In this document: positions 23,136 to 32,178 of the stretch, one piece after another
Layout: each line of letters opens with the position of its first letter
Position numbering within the stretch: position 1 is the stretch's first letter
Source: Rhizobacter sp. AJA081-3
GTDB taxonomy: Bacteria; Pseudomonadota; Gammaproteobacteria; Burkholderiales; Burkholderiaceae_C
NCBI RefSeq assembly: GCF_017795745.1
Contig: NZ_CP059067.1
Coordinates: 3,472,001-3,536,000, forward strand
Direction: 5' to 3'
Length of the DNA: 64,000 bases
The notes under the pieces: generated by a model
Databases searched by the model: none
Told to the model about the DNA's origin: nothing
The model's input: the letters and a program-made list of their open reading frames with translations, nothing else
Made by a program: the position numbers and the translations under genes

Positions 23136-24952
23136 GCGTACTCCTTGTGCCAGACCATGTTCTTGCGGATCGCACCGGCGATGAAACGCGCGGTGATCGG
23201 CGTGCCGTCGTAGTGCAGCACGCGCACCAGGCGCGCCGGGTCGATGTCGAGTTCGTTGACCAGCATCGAGTGCATCTGCGCGTCGCGGTTCTGCTCGACC
23301 ACGAACACCTTCTCGTGCGCTGCGATGAACTCGGGCACGGATTCCGGGAACGGGAAGGCGCGCAGCCGCAGGCCGTCCAGGTGCACGCCCTCGGCCTGCA
23401 GCACGTCCAGCGCCTCGTGCATCGCCGGGCTGGTCGAGCCGAAATAGATCACGCCGAAGCGCGTGGGCTGGGAGGCAGGGCGATGCACCGGCTGAGGCAC
23501 CAGCGCCGCCGCGGTGCGGAACTTGCGCAGCAGCCGCTCCATGTTGTAGACGTAGTCCGTGCCGCGCTCGGAGTAGCGCGCGTACGGATCGCGCGTGGTG
23601 CCGCGGGTGAAGAAGGCGCCCTTGGTGGGGTGCGTGCCGGGCAGCGTGCGCCAGGGGATGCCGTCGCCGTCGACATCCTTGTAGCGGCCGAAATCCTTGC
23701 CCGCCTCGAGCTCCTCGCGCGTCATCACCTTGCCGCGGTCGTAGCTGCGCGCGTCATCCCACACGAAGGGCTTGCACAGGCGCTGGTTCATGCCGATGTC
23801 CAGATCGGTCATGACGAAGATCGGCGTCTGCAGGCGATCGGCCAGGTCGAGCGCCGCAGCCGAGTGCTCGAAGCACTCGTGCGGATCCTGCGGCAGCAGC
23901 AGCACGTGCTTGGTGTCGCCGTGCGAGGCGTAGGCGCAGGCGATCAGGTCCGACTGCTGCGTGCGCGTGGGCATGCCGGTGGACGGGCCGCCGCGCTGCA
24001 CGTCGATGATGGTCACCGGCACCTCGGCGAAATAGGCCAGGCCGATGAACTCGGTCATCAGCGAGACGCCCGGCCCGGAGGTCGCGGTGAAGGCGCGCGC
24101 GCCGTTCCAGCCGGCGCCCACCACCATACCGATCGAGGCCAGCTCGTCTTCGGCCTGCACGATCGCGAAACGGTGCTGGCCGGTGGACGCTTCGACGCGG
24201 AACTTGTGGCAGTACTTCTCGAAGGCCTCGGGAATCGACGACGAAGGCGTGATCGGGTACCAGGCCGCCACCGTGGCGCCGCCGTAGATCAGGCCCAGCG
24301 CGGCGGCGCTGTTGCCGTCGGTGAAGATCTGGTCACCGACGCGATCGGCGCGGCGCATGCGCAGGCCCAGCGGGCACGGCAGGTGCGCGAGCGCGTAGTC
24401 GCGGCCGAGGTGCAGCGCCTTCATGTTGGCGTCGAGCAGGCGCTCCTTGCCGCGGTACTGCTCGGCGAACAGCTTCTCGAACACGCCGTCCTCCATGTCG
24501 AGCAGCGCCGCCAGCGCGCCGATGTAGGCGATGTTCTTGAACAGCTGGCGCTGCCGCGGGTCGGCGTAGGCCTCGTTGACGATTTCCGTCAGCGGCACGC
24601 CGAGCACGTGCACGCCTTCGGGGAAACGATCCGGCGGGATCGGCCGCGTGCTGTCGTAGAGCAGGTAGCCGCCGGGCTCGATCTCGGCCATGTCGGTGTC
24701 CCAGGTCTGCGGGTTCATCGCCACCATCATGTCGACGCCGCCGCGCCGCCCGTGGTAGCCCTTCTCGCAGACGCGCGCCTCGTACCAGGTCGGCAGGCCC
24801 TGGATGTTGCTCGGGAAGATGTTGCGCGGGCTGACCGGCACGCCCATGCGCATCACCGCCTTGGCGAACAGCTCGTTGGCCGAGGCCGAGCCGGAGCCGT
24901 TGACGTTGGCGAACTTGATGACGAAGTCGTTGACCGCTTCGATGCGCTTCAT
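23132..24952 (-). CDS. korA: 2-oxoacid:ferredoxin oxidoreductase, fused gamma-alpha subunit
   Basis: 606 residues from the ATG at 24952, overlapping the stop of the GltD-like gene (ATGA). Residues about 1-190 are the gamma domain (NDFVIKFANVNGSGSASANELFAKAVMRMG and GGVDMMVAMNPQTW); the alpha domain follows from about 210 with AAALGLIYGGATVAAWYPITPSSS, the SGPGVSLMTEF segment and the Rossmann-like C-terminal part (VFVVEQNRDAQMHSML). Fusion of gamma and alpha is common in aerobic and facultative bacteria. Together with korB it forms the catalytic core; electrons probably pass to the ferredoxin-domain protein encoded upstream. Confidence 0.92.
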   Translation of the reverse strand: MKRIEAVNDFVIKFANVNGSGSASANELFAKAVMRMGVPVSPRNIFPSNIQGLPTWYEARVCEKGYHGRRGGVDMMVAMNPQTWDTDMAEIEPGGYLLYDSTRPIPPDRFPEGVHVLGVPLTEIVNEAYADPRQRQLFKNIAYIGALAALLDMEDGVFEKLFAEQYRGKERLLDANMKALHLGRDYALAHLPCPLGLRMRRADRVGDQIFTDGNSAAALGLIYGGATVAAWYPITPSSSIPEAFEKYCHKFRVEASTGQHRFAIVQAEDELASIGMVVGAGWNGARAFTATSGPGVSLMTEFIGLAYFAEVPVTIIDVQRGGPSTGMPTRTQQSDLIACAYASHGDTKHVLLLPQDPHECFEHSAAALDLADRLQTPIFVMTDLDIGMNQRLCKPFVWDDARSYDRGKVMTREELEAGKDFGRYKDVDGDGIPWRTLPGTHPTKGAFFTRGTTRDPYARYSERGTDYVYNMERLLRKFRTAAALVPQPVHRPASQPTRFGVIYFGSTSPAMHEALDVLQAEGVHLDGLRLRAFPFPESVPEFIAAHEKVFVVEQNRDAQMHSMLVNELDIDPARLVRVLHYDGTPITARFIAGAIRKNMVWHKEYA

Positions 24953-26793
24953 AGGGTCTCCGTGGCGGCGGCGCTGCGCGCCGGTGCGGCCTGGCTGTCG
25001 CGGCAACCGGGGCCGGCCTTGGTGGTGTCGAGCAGGAACTTCTGCATGTCCCAGGCACCGGTCGGGCAGCGCTCGGCACACAGGCCGCAGTGCAGGCAGA
25101 CGTCTTCGTCCTTGACCATCACGCGGCCCGTCTTCAGCGTGGTCGAGACGTACAGGTCCTGCGCCAGGTTGCCAGCCGGCGCCTTCAGCCGGGTGCGCAG
25201 CTCGCCTTCGGGGCCGTCGGCGGTGAAGCTGATGCAGTCCATCGGACAGATGTCGACGCAGGCATCGCACTCGATGCAGGTGTCGCGGTTGAAGACGGTC
25301 TGCACGTCGCAGTTCAGGCAGCGGCTGGCCTCCTTGAAGGCCGTGGCCTCGTCGAAGCCCAGCTCCACCTCGATGCGGATGCTCGCCAGCGCCCGTTCGG
25401 CTTCCGCCCACGGCACCTTGAAGCGCGGGTCGAGCGAGACGTCGTTGTGGTATCGCCACTCGTGGATGCCCATCTTCTGCGACATCAGGTTGCTCATCGG
25501 CGGCGGGCGCTGCGCGACGTCCTCTCCGTGAAGGAAACGGTCGATCGACACGGCCGCCTCGTGGCCGTGGGCGACGGCGGTGATGATGTTCTTCGGGCCG
25601 AAGGCCGCATCGCCGCCGAAGAAGACCTGCGGCAGCGTGGCCTGGAAGGTCTGTGCGTCGAGCACGGGCATGCCATGGCGGTCGAACTCGATGCCGCAGT
25701 CGCGTTCGATCCAGGGGAAGGCGTTCTCCTGGCCGATGGCCACCAGCACGGTGTCGCAGGGCACGTAGACATCGGGTTCGCCGGTGGGCACCAGGCTGCG
25801 CCGGCCCTTGTCGTCGTACACGGCGCTGACCTTCTCGAAGGTCATGCCCTGGATGCGGCCCTGCGTGTGCCGCACGCTCTTGGGCACGTGGAAGTTGAGG
25901 ATCTCGATGCCTTCGTGCTGCGCGTCTTCCTTCTCCCAGGGCGAGGCCTTCATCTCCTCGAAGCCGCTGCGCACGATCACCTTCACGTCACGGCCGCCCA
26001 GGCGCTTGGCCGAGCGGCAGCAGTCCATCGCGGTGTTTCCGCCGCCGAGCACGATGACACGCTCACCCACGCTCGTGATGTGGCCGAACGACACCGAAGC
26101 CAGCCAGTCGATGCCGATGTGGATGGCCGCTGCCGCCTCGGCGCGGCCCGGCACGTCGAGTTCGCGCCCGCGGGGCGCGCCGCAGCCGACGAACACCGCG
26201 TCGTAGCCCTGCCCGAGCAGGGCCTGCATCGACTCGATGCGCTGGCCGCTGCGGAAGTCGACGCCGAGGTCGAGCACCTGTGCGGTTTCTTCGTCGATCA
26301 CCGACTCGGGCAGGCGAAAGCGCGGGATCTGCGAGCGCATGAAGCCACCCGCCTTCGCCTCGCCGTCGAACACGGTGACGTCATAACCCAGCGGCGCGAG
26401 GTCGCGCGCCACCGTCAGCGAGGCCGGCCCGGCGCCGATGCAGGCCACCCGCTTGCCGTTGCGCGACGCGACGGCCGGCATCCGCGCGCGCACGTCGCCC
26501 TTGTGGTCGGCGGCCACGCGCTTGAGCCGGCAGATCGCCACCGGTTCCGGATGTTCGCCGTTGTTCTCCTCGACCCGCCCACGCCGGCAGGCCGGCTCGC
26601 AGGGTCGGTCGCAAGTGCGGCCGAGCACGCCGGGGAAGACGTTCGACACCCAGTTGATCATGTAGGCGTCGGCGTAGCGGCCCTGCCCGATCAGCCGGAT
26701 GTACTCCGGCACGGGGGTGTGGGCCGGACACGCCCACTGGCAGTCGACGACCTTGTGGAAGTAGGACGGACCTGCGCTGTCGGTGCGTTGCAC
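24949..26793 (-). CDS. GltD-like NAD(P)H-dependent flavin oxidoreductase with ferredoxin domains (KorC-like)
   Basis: 614 residues from a GTG at 26793, which has GAGGAG at ideal spacing; the longer frame upstream has no such site. The N-terminal four-cysteine cluster region (CQWACPAHTPVPEY and CDRPCEPACRRGRVEE) is that of GltD. Next come the FAD site (CIGAGPASLTVARDLAPLGY) and the NAD(P) site (VIVLGGGNTAMDCCRSAKRL), then a bacterial-ferredoxin tail with CIECDACVDICPMDC and CLHCGLCAERCP, two [4Fe-4S] clusters. The neighbours are korA and korB with overlapping starts, so it should link NADP(H) to the ferredoxin-type clusters. An analogous third subunit is known from the KorABC enzyme of aromatic-degrading Azoarcus/Thauera. 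Confidence 0.9.
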   Translation of the reverse strand: MQRTDSAGPSYFHKVVDCQWACPAHTPVPEYIRLIGQGRYADAYMINWVSNVFPGVLGRTCDRPCEPACRRGRVEENNGEHPEPVAICRLKRVAADHKGDVRARMPAVASRNGKRVACIGAGPASLTVARDLAPLGYDVTVFDGEAKAGGFMRSQIPRFRLPESVIDEETAQVLDLGVDFRSGQRIESMQALLGQGYDAVFVGCGAPRGRELDVPGRAEAAAAIHIGIDWLASVSFGHITSVGERVIVLGGGNTAMDCCRSAKRLGGRDVKVIVRSGFEEMKASPWEKEDAQHEGIEILNFHVPKSVRHTQGRIQGMTFEKVSAVYDDKGRRSLVPTGEPDVYVPCDTVLVAIGQENAFPWIERDCGIEFDRHGMPVLDAQTFQATLPQVFFGGDAAFGPKNIITAVAHGHEAAVSIDRFLHGEDVAQRPPPMSNLMSQKMGIHEWRYHNDVSLDPRFKVPWAEAERALASIRIEVELGFDEATAFKEASRCLNCDVQTVFNRDTCIECDACVDICPMDCISFTADGPEGELRTRLKAPAGNLAQDLYVSTTLKTGRVMVKDEDVCLHCGLCAERCPTGAWDMQKFLLDTTKAGPGCRDSQAAPARSAAATETL

Positions 26794-27089
26794 TCTCGTC
26801 TCCTCGGGCTGCACGCGCCTGTCATCGATGAGCCCAGGCGGCCTGCAGTCTAAGCACGGCACCTCGAAGCGGGACCCCGGGGGAACGCGGAATCGAGCGT
26901 CTGTCTGTCCCAGGTCAAGCCGGCAGGCCGATCCTGCCCGGTCCGTGGCGGGCGTGCGCCACGGGACTTGCGCGTCACACCAGCGTGCATTACTGCGCTG
27001 CCACAGCGACGATCCGGTTCCAACCCGGGCCGGAAATGCCGTAATGTCAAATGATCGCATCTCCGGCAGATATTCGTTCTGCCATCACG
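26794..27089. promoter_or_regulatory. Divergent promoter region between the 2-oxoacid oxidoreductase operon and the GST gene
   Basis: About 300 bases that must hold the promoters of both the leftward oxidoreductase operon and the rightward GST and GGDEF-EAL genes. I saw no convincing sigma-70 box pair, long palindrome or T-run, and no gene. An in-frame ATG at 27051 would lengthen the GST by 13 residues. Confidence 0.4.
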
Positions 27090-27710
27090 ATGGACACGCT
27101 GTACTACACGGTAGGCTCGGGCAACAGTTTCAAACCCGCGCTGGTTCTGCGCCAGACGGGCCGAAGCTGCGCGATGCGCGGCATCGACGTCCTGGCCGGC
27201 CAGACGCGCCAGCCCGAGTTCCTCGCCATCAACCCGCGCGGCCAGGTGCCCTACCTGGTGACGGCCGGCGGCGTCGGCCTGGGCGAATCCAACGCGATCG
27301 CCTGGTACCTGGCCGAAGGCACGCCGCTGATGCCCGCCGACCCGCTGTCGCGCGCCCAGGCGCTGCAGTGGATGATCTTCGAGCAGACCTCGTTGGAGCC
27401 GAACATCTCGCCGGCGCGCTTCTTCATCCACATCCTGCCCGCGCAGCGGGCAGAGCACGCGGCCGACATCGAACGCTGGCAGGCGGCCGGCCACCGCGCC
27501 CTGCAGGTACTCGACACCTACCTGGCAACACGGCAGTACATCACCGACCAAGGCTACAGCGTGGCCGACATCGCCGTCTACGGCTACACGCACCTGGCCG
27601 CCGAGGGCGGCTTCGAACTGGCACGCTATCCCGCGGTGCAGCGCTGGATGGAGCGGGTGCGGGCTTCGGCGAACTACGCCGACGTGGCCACGCTGCTGCC
27701 GGCCGTCTGA
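27090..27710 (+). CDS. Glutathione S-transferase family protein
   Basis: 206 residues if started at the ATG at 27090, which places MDTLYYTVGSGNSFKPALVL at the first beta strand as in other GSTs; an upstream ATG at 27051 is possible. The thioredoxin-fold N-domain has the glutathione-binding NPRGQVPYL and ESNAIAWYLAEG; the all-helical C-domain has YSVADIAVYGYTHLA. A soluble detoxification or thiol-transfer enzyme. The next gene (GGDEF-EAL) starts 14 bases after the stop and may be cotranscribed. Confidence 0.93.
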   Translation: MDTLYYTVGSGNSFKPALVLRQTGRSCAMRGIDVLAGQTRQPEFLAINPRGQVPYLVTAGGVGLGESNAIAWYLAEGTPLMPADPLSRAQALQWMIFEQTSLEPNISPARFFIHILPAQRAEHAADIERWQAAGHRALQVLDTYLATRQYITDQGYSVADIAVYGYTHLAAEGGFELARYPAVQRWMERVRASANYADVATLLPAV

Positions 27711-27723
27711 GCGCAGCCGGCTC

Positions 27724-29751
27724 ATGAACACGTTGCCACCGCAGGCGAGCCTGCCCTCGTTTCCGGGCGAAGACGAGGCCTATGCGGCGCTCAACCTGAT
27801 CGGCCAGCCGGTCTGGATCTTCGACATCGACCACCGCCGCGTGCACTGGGCCAATGCCGGGGCGCTGCAGGTGTGGGACGCGCCGAGCCTGGCCGCTCTG
27901 CGTGGCCGCGACATGGGCAGCGACATGTCGGAGTCGGTGGCGCGGCGGCTGGCCCAGTACCAGAGCGACTTCGTCAGCCACGGCGCGGTCTTCCACGAAC
28001 AGTGGACGCTCTACCCGGGCGGCAATCCGGTGTCGCTGAACGTGAGCTTCAGCGGCCATCCGCTGGCCGACGGACGCATGGCCATGCTGTGCGAGGGCCG
28101 CATGGCCGGCAGCGACTCGCCGGAGTCGCTGCGCTCGGTGGAGGCGCTGCTGCACACCGCCGTCATGATCACGCTGTACGCCGCCGACGGCACGCCGCTG
28201 TACCGCAACCCGGCGGCCCGCGAGGCCGTGCGCAGCCCCACCGAGACGCTGCAGGATCGGGTCGCCGACGCGCCGCTGTTCGCCTCGCTGAGCAAGCGGC
28301 TGCAGGCCGAAGGCATCGCCACGCTGACGCTGCCGGTGCACACGGCGCGCGGCGCGCGCTGGCACGAACTGTCGGCGCGCGCCTGCCGCGACGCCGCCAC
28401 CGGCGCCGATGCGCTGCTGGTCAGCGAAGCCGACGTCACGCTGCTCAAGGAGAGCGAGGCACAGGCCAGCTACCTCGCCTCGCACGACTCGCTGACCGGT
28501 CTGCCCAACCGCAGCAACGTGCGCCAGCATTTCGCGCTCGCCGTGCGCGACCTGCAGTCTTCGGGGGGCCAGGCCGCGCTGGTCGTCATCGACCTCGATC
28601 ACTTCAAGAACGTCAACGACACGCTCGGCCATGCCGTCGGCGACGAGCTGCTGATCGAGGTGTCCAAGCGGCTGCGGGCCGCGGTGCGTCGCGGCGACCT
28701 GGTGTCGCGCTTCGGCGGCGACGAGTTCCTGCTGCTGGTCGCTTCGCACGACATCGAGGCCGAGGTCGGCCGCATCCACCAGCGCATCAAGCAGACGGTG
28801 TCGGAGCCGATCGCCATCGGCGGCACCAGCGTGCGCGTGACGGCGACGCTGGGCGTGAGCCTGTTCCCGCGCGACGGCACCGATTTCGAGACGCTGCTTC
28901 GCAGCGCCGACCTGGCGATGTATTCGGCCAAGGAGGGCGGGCGCGACGCGCTGGCCTTCTACGAGGCCTCGATGTCGCATGCGTTGCGCGCCCGCACCGA
29001 ACTCGAGAGCGACCTGCGCCAGGCCCTCGAGCAACGCGCCTTCGAAGTGCACTATCAACCACGCGTGTCGGTGGCGACCCATCGCATCGTCGGCGCCGAG
29101 GCGCTGGTGCGCTGGCGGCACCCGACGCGCGGCATGATCCCGCCGGTCGAGTTCATCCCGCTGTGCGAGAGCTCGGGCCTGATCCGCGAACTCGGCCGCC
29201 AGGTGTTCGACCAGGTCACCCACCAGGTGGCCCGCTGGGCCGAGCAGGGCCATGCGCTGGTCGTTTCGGTGAACATGTCCTCGCGCGAGTTCTCCGACGA
29301 CAGCGTGCCGCAGCAGCTGGCGATGGCGCTGGACGCGGCGCGATGCGACCCGGCGCTGCTGCAGATCGAGATCACCGAGTCCATGCTGCTGGGCAGCGAC
29401 GAGCGGCCGCTGGAAACGCTGCGTGCGATCGCCGCGATCGGCATGTCGATCGCGCTCGACGACTTCGGCACCGGCTACTCCAACCTGGCCTATCTGCGCC
29501 GCTTCCCGATCCAGACGCTGAAGATCGACCGATCCTTCATCCAGGGCCTGAGCGAGAACCGTGCGCTCGCCGACCTCATCGTCGAGCTGTGCCGGCTGAT
29601 GAACCTCACCGCCGTGGCCGAGGGTGTCGAGACCGACGAGCAGCTGCAATGGGTGACCGAACGCGGCATCGCCCAGTACCAGGGCTACCTGTTCGCGCGG
29701 CCACTGCCGCCGCGCGAGTTCGAGGACCTGCTTCAGCGCAACGCGGCCTGA
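27724..29751 (+). CDS. PAS-GGDEF-EAL cyclic-di-GMP signalling protein
   Basis: 675 residues, no membrane helix. Two PAS-like sensor segments (about 20-130 and 135-235) are followed by a GGDEF domain with intact RFGGDEF (331-335) and an RxxD inhibitory-site motif five residues ahead (322-325), and an EAL domain with EALVRW, NMSSREFSD, EITESMLLG, DDFGTGYSNLAYL and VAEGVETDEQ. Catalytic residues of both cyclase and phosphodiesterase appear present, so it may make or break cyclic di-GMP depending on the PAS signal. Cytoplasmic. Stop is 13 bases from the convergent MBL gene. Confidence 0.95.
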   Translation: MNTLPPQASLPSFPGEDEAYAALNLIGQPVWIFDIDHRRVHWANAGALQVWDAPSLAALRGRDMGSDMSESVARRLAQYQSDFVSHGAVFHEQWTLYPGGNPVSLNVSFSGHPLADGRMAMLCEGRMAGSDSPESLRSVEALLHTAVMITLYAADGTPLYRNPAAREAVRSPTETLQDRVADAPLFASLSKRLQAEGIATLTLPVHTARGARWHELSARACRDAATGADALLVSEADVTLLKESEAQASYLASHDSLTGLPNRSNVRQHFALAVRDLQSSGGQAALVVIDLDHFKNVNDTLGHAVGDELLIEVSKRLRAAVRRGDLVSRFGGDEFLLLVASHDIEAEVGRIHQRIKQTVSEPIAIGGTSVRVTATLGVSLFPRDGTDFETLLRSADLAMYSAKEGGRDALAFYEASMSHALRARTELESDLRQALEQRAFEVHYQPRVSVATHRIVGAEALVRWRHPTRGMIPPVEFIPLCESSGLIRELGRQVFDQVTHQVARWAEQGHALVVSVNMSSREFSDDSVPQQLAMALDAARCDPALLQIEITESMLLGSDERPLETLRAIAAIGMSIALDDFGTGYSNLAYLRRFPIQTLKIDRSFIQGLSENRALADLIVELCRLMNLTAVAEGVETDEQLQWVTERGIAQYQGYLFARPLPPREFEDLLQRNAA

Positions 29752-29764
29752 GCCGCTCGGACGC

Positions 29765-30514
29765 TCAGCCCTGCGGGCTCTCGGTCATGCGGCCGCAGTA
29801 GGCCTGCATCTGCTCGGGCAGGTCGTCGGGGCACACGCCGCACAGGCGATTGCCCGGCAGCGCATGGTCGATGAACTTCGGGTACGGCAGTTTCAGCCCG
29901 GCCATGATCTGCTCGAACTCGGCCAGTGTGCGGCCCTGCCCGAGACGCGGGTTGCGCGCCTTCTCCTGGCCTATCGACGACACCTGGCGCCCCTGGTAGT
30001 CGTGGCCGGGGTAGACGAGTTGCTCGTCAGGCAGCGCGAACAGCTTCCCGTGCACGCTGCGGTACAGCTCGGCGGCGCTGCCGTTCTGGAAGTCGGTGCG
30101 GCCGCAGCCGTCGATCAGCAGGGCATCGCCGGTGAACACCCGCTCGCCCAGCAGGTAGGCGAAATGCGAATCGGTGTGGCCCGGCGTGTGCAGTGCCTGG
30201 ATCGCAAGGCTGCCCACCGGAAGTGGCACGCCCTCGACGACGCCGATGTCGACGCAGGGCAGGCGCTCCATCGCCGGCGCCGCGATGCGGCAGCCGGTGC
30301 GCTCCTTCAGGTGCAGCGCGCCGGTGATGTGGTCGGCATGCAGATGCGTGTCGAGCGTGCAGGCCAGCGTCAGGCCGAGGCGCTGCAGCTCGGCGAGGTC
30401 GCGGTCGATGCTGTTGACGACCGGGTCGATGAGCACGGCCTGCCCGGTGGCCTCGCACCCAAGCAGGTAGGTGAAGGTGCTCGACAGCGGTTCGAAGAGT
30501 TGTCGAAAGATCAT
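29765..30514 (-). CDS. ETHE1-like persulfide dioxygenase (metallo-beta-lactamase fold)
   Basis: 249 residues from the ATG at 30514. Metal motif THLHADH with later TPGHTDSH, FTGDALLIDGCGRTDFQ and YPGHDYQG gives the single-iron ligand set and the GRTDFQ signature of ETHE1/persulfide dioxygenases, which oxidise glutathione persulfide to sulfite. It starts MIFRQLFEPLSSTFTYLLG, typical of the family. The C-terminus has two Cys (CGVCPDD) common in bacterial forms. Cytoplasmic sulfide detoxification is the likely role. Divergent from the membrane-protein gene at 30609. Confidence 0.93.
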   Translation of the reverse strand: MIFRQLFEPLSSTFTYLLGCEATGQAVLIDPVVNSIDRDLAELQRLGLTLACTLDTHLHADHITGALHLKERTGCRIAAPAMERLPCVDIGVVEGVPLPVGSLAIQALHTPGHTDSHFAYLLGERVFTGDALLIDGCGRTDFQNGSAAELYRSVHGKLFALPDEQLVYPGHDYQGRQVSSIGQEKARNPRLGQGRTLAEFEQIMAGLKLPYPKFIDHALPGNRLCGVCPDDLPEQMQAYCGRMTESPQG

Positions 30515-30608
30515 GGTGCGCTCCGCGTGAGCTCCGATTCTGGCAGTCGGTGGCCGGTGCAGACCATCCCGGTGCAATACTGGTCGGGCGACACCCGAGG
30601 GCCGCACC

Positions 30609-32171
30609 ATGGACTACTCCACCGGCAAGCTCGCGTTCATCTTCATCGTGGCCACGCTGCTGGCCGCGGTGTTCGCGCTGCTGCTCGCCCGCCGCTACCG
30701 CCACGCGATGCGCACGCTGATGAGTGCACCGGCCACCGCCGTGGCATCCGGCGCAGACGTGCGCCTGGCCGCACCGGGCCCTCCGGCGCGAATCGGCCTG
30801 GCCGACAACCGGCGTGCCGGCTGGCGCGTCACCGCGCTGCTGGTGGGGATGTCGGCGCTGATCTCGTTCTCCAGTGCGTGGCTGTTCCTGTCCGTCGCGA
30901 TGGCGAAGGAGGACATCCTCACGCCGGCACGCCTGATCGTGCTGGGACTGCTCAACCTGTGGCCGGTGATCCCGGCGCTGGGCCTGCTGTGGCGCTGGTC
31001 CCGCGCGCGAATGCTCGGCGCATTGGCGCTGTGGCTCGTTGCCAGCCTGGCGCTGATGGCCTGGCGATCCATCGAGGCGCAGCCGCTGTCCACCATGATG
31101 CTGTACCTGGGCAGCGAGATCGGCGTGCCGATGCTGTTCATCGCCGCGCTGTGCCTGGGCGGCGCCACGCGTGCCATCGCGCCCTGGCTGCTGCCGCTGC
31201 TGCTGGTGCTGGTGTGGGCGTCGATCGGCGGGGTCGACCTGCTGGCCTGGATCGTCGCGGCGCGCAGCGACTGGCTGAAGGCCATGCCGGGCTGGCTGAA
31301 CGCCTATGTGGTGATGCTCGGCTTCGTCGTCGCACCCTGGCTGATCGCCTGGTGGCCGGCACGCCAGCTCGGCCGCTGGCTGGGCGCGGCCTACACGCGC
31401 AAGTGGCTGTCCGAGCTCATCGTGCTGTTCACCGCGGTGTGGGGCATCGTGCTGCTGATGCGCGCGCTCGGCGCCGGCGGCGACATGGGCCTGGCCGCCG
31501 CAGTGATGCTGCTGCCGCTGGCCTGGGTTCCGCTGACGATGGCGATCGCCGGCCGCCAGGCCACGCCCCCCGGCCGGCCGCCGACGCTGCTGGTGCTGCG
31601 CGTGTTCCAGCGCGACGCGCAGGTGCAGGCACTGTTCGACGACGTGGTGGAGCGCTGGCGCCTCACCGGCAACACCGTGCTGATCGCCGGCACCGACCTG
31701 GTCGAGCGCACCATCGACGCCAGCGACATCTTCAGCTTCATCGACGGCCGCCTCGCCGAGCGCTTCATCCGCCATCCTTCGGAGGTGAACGCGCGCGTGG
31801 CCGGCTTCGATCTGCAGCGCGACGCCGACGGCCGCCATCGCATCAACGAGGTCTACTGCCACGACAGCACCTGGCAGCAGGCGCTCGACGCGCTGGTGGC
31901 CGGCAGCGACGTGGTGCTGATGGACCTGCGCAGCTTCAAGACGCACAACCGCGGCTGCCGCCATGAACTGGGCGTGCTGGCACGCGCGCCGCGCCTGGGC
32001 CGGGTGGTGGTGTTGACCGATGGCGACACCGACCGCGATGAAGCCGCGGCTGCCACCGCCGACGCGCCGCCAGGTCGCTTCGTCTGGATCGACAGTTCGC
32101 GCGTGAATGCCGCCAAACGCCGCGAGGTGCTCGCCGCGCTGTTCGTCGCCGATACTGCGCCGACCCCTTGA
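30609..32171 (+). CDS. Polytopic membrane protein with C-terminal cytosolic alpha/beta domain
   Basis: 520 residues; about nine hydrophobic helices between 8 and 310, then a soluble domain of about 200 residues. That domain has alternating strands and helices (LLVLRVFQRDAQVQALFDDV, TVLIAGTDLVERTID, SDVVLMDLRSFKTHNRGCRHE, RVVVLTDGDTD) as in Rossmann-like, TIR or SLOG folds. The acidic and Arg/Cys residues in DLRSFKTHNRGCRHE could form an active site, but I do not recognise a named family. The lipase-like gene begins 7 bases after its stop and a small secreted protein follows with overlap, so the three form one operon. Function unknown. Confidence 0.75.
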   Translation: MDYSTGKLAFIFIVATLLAAVFALLLARRYRHAMRTLMSAPATAVASGADVRLAAPGPPARIGLADNRRAGWRVTALLVGMSALISFSSAWLFLSVAMAKEDILTPARLIVLGLLNLWPVIPALGLLWRWSRARMLGALALWLVASLALMAWRSIEAQPLSTMMLYLGSEIGVPMLFIAALCLGGATRAIAPWLLPLLLVLVWASIGGVDLLAWIVAARSDWLKAMPGWLNAYVVMLGFVVAPWLIAWWPARQLGRWLGAAYTRKWLSELIVLFTAVWGIVLLMRALGAGGDMGLAAAVMLLPLAWVPLTMAIAGRQATPPGRPPTLLVLRVFQRDAQVQALFDDVVERWRLTGNTVLIAGTDLVERTIDASDIFSFIDGRLAERFIRHPSEVNARVAGFDLQRDADGRHRINEVYCHDSTWQQALDALVAGSDVVLMDLRSFKTHNRGCRHELGVLARAPRLGRVVVLTDGDTDRDEAAAATADAPPGRFVWIDSSRVNAAKRREVLAALFVADTAPTP

Positions 32172-32178
32172 ACCCGGA

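Noticed and set aside
23147-25531. 794-codon plus-strand frame
   Set aside because: Antisense to the 2-oxoacid oxidoreductase operon; no recognisable domain in it.
29864-31966. 700-codon plus-strand frame across two genes
   Set aside because: Runs antisense to the ETHE1-like gene and out of frame with the membrane-protein gene; not a fused protein.
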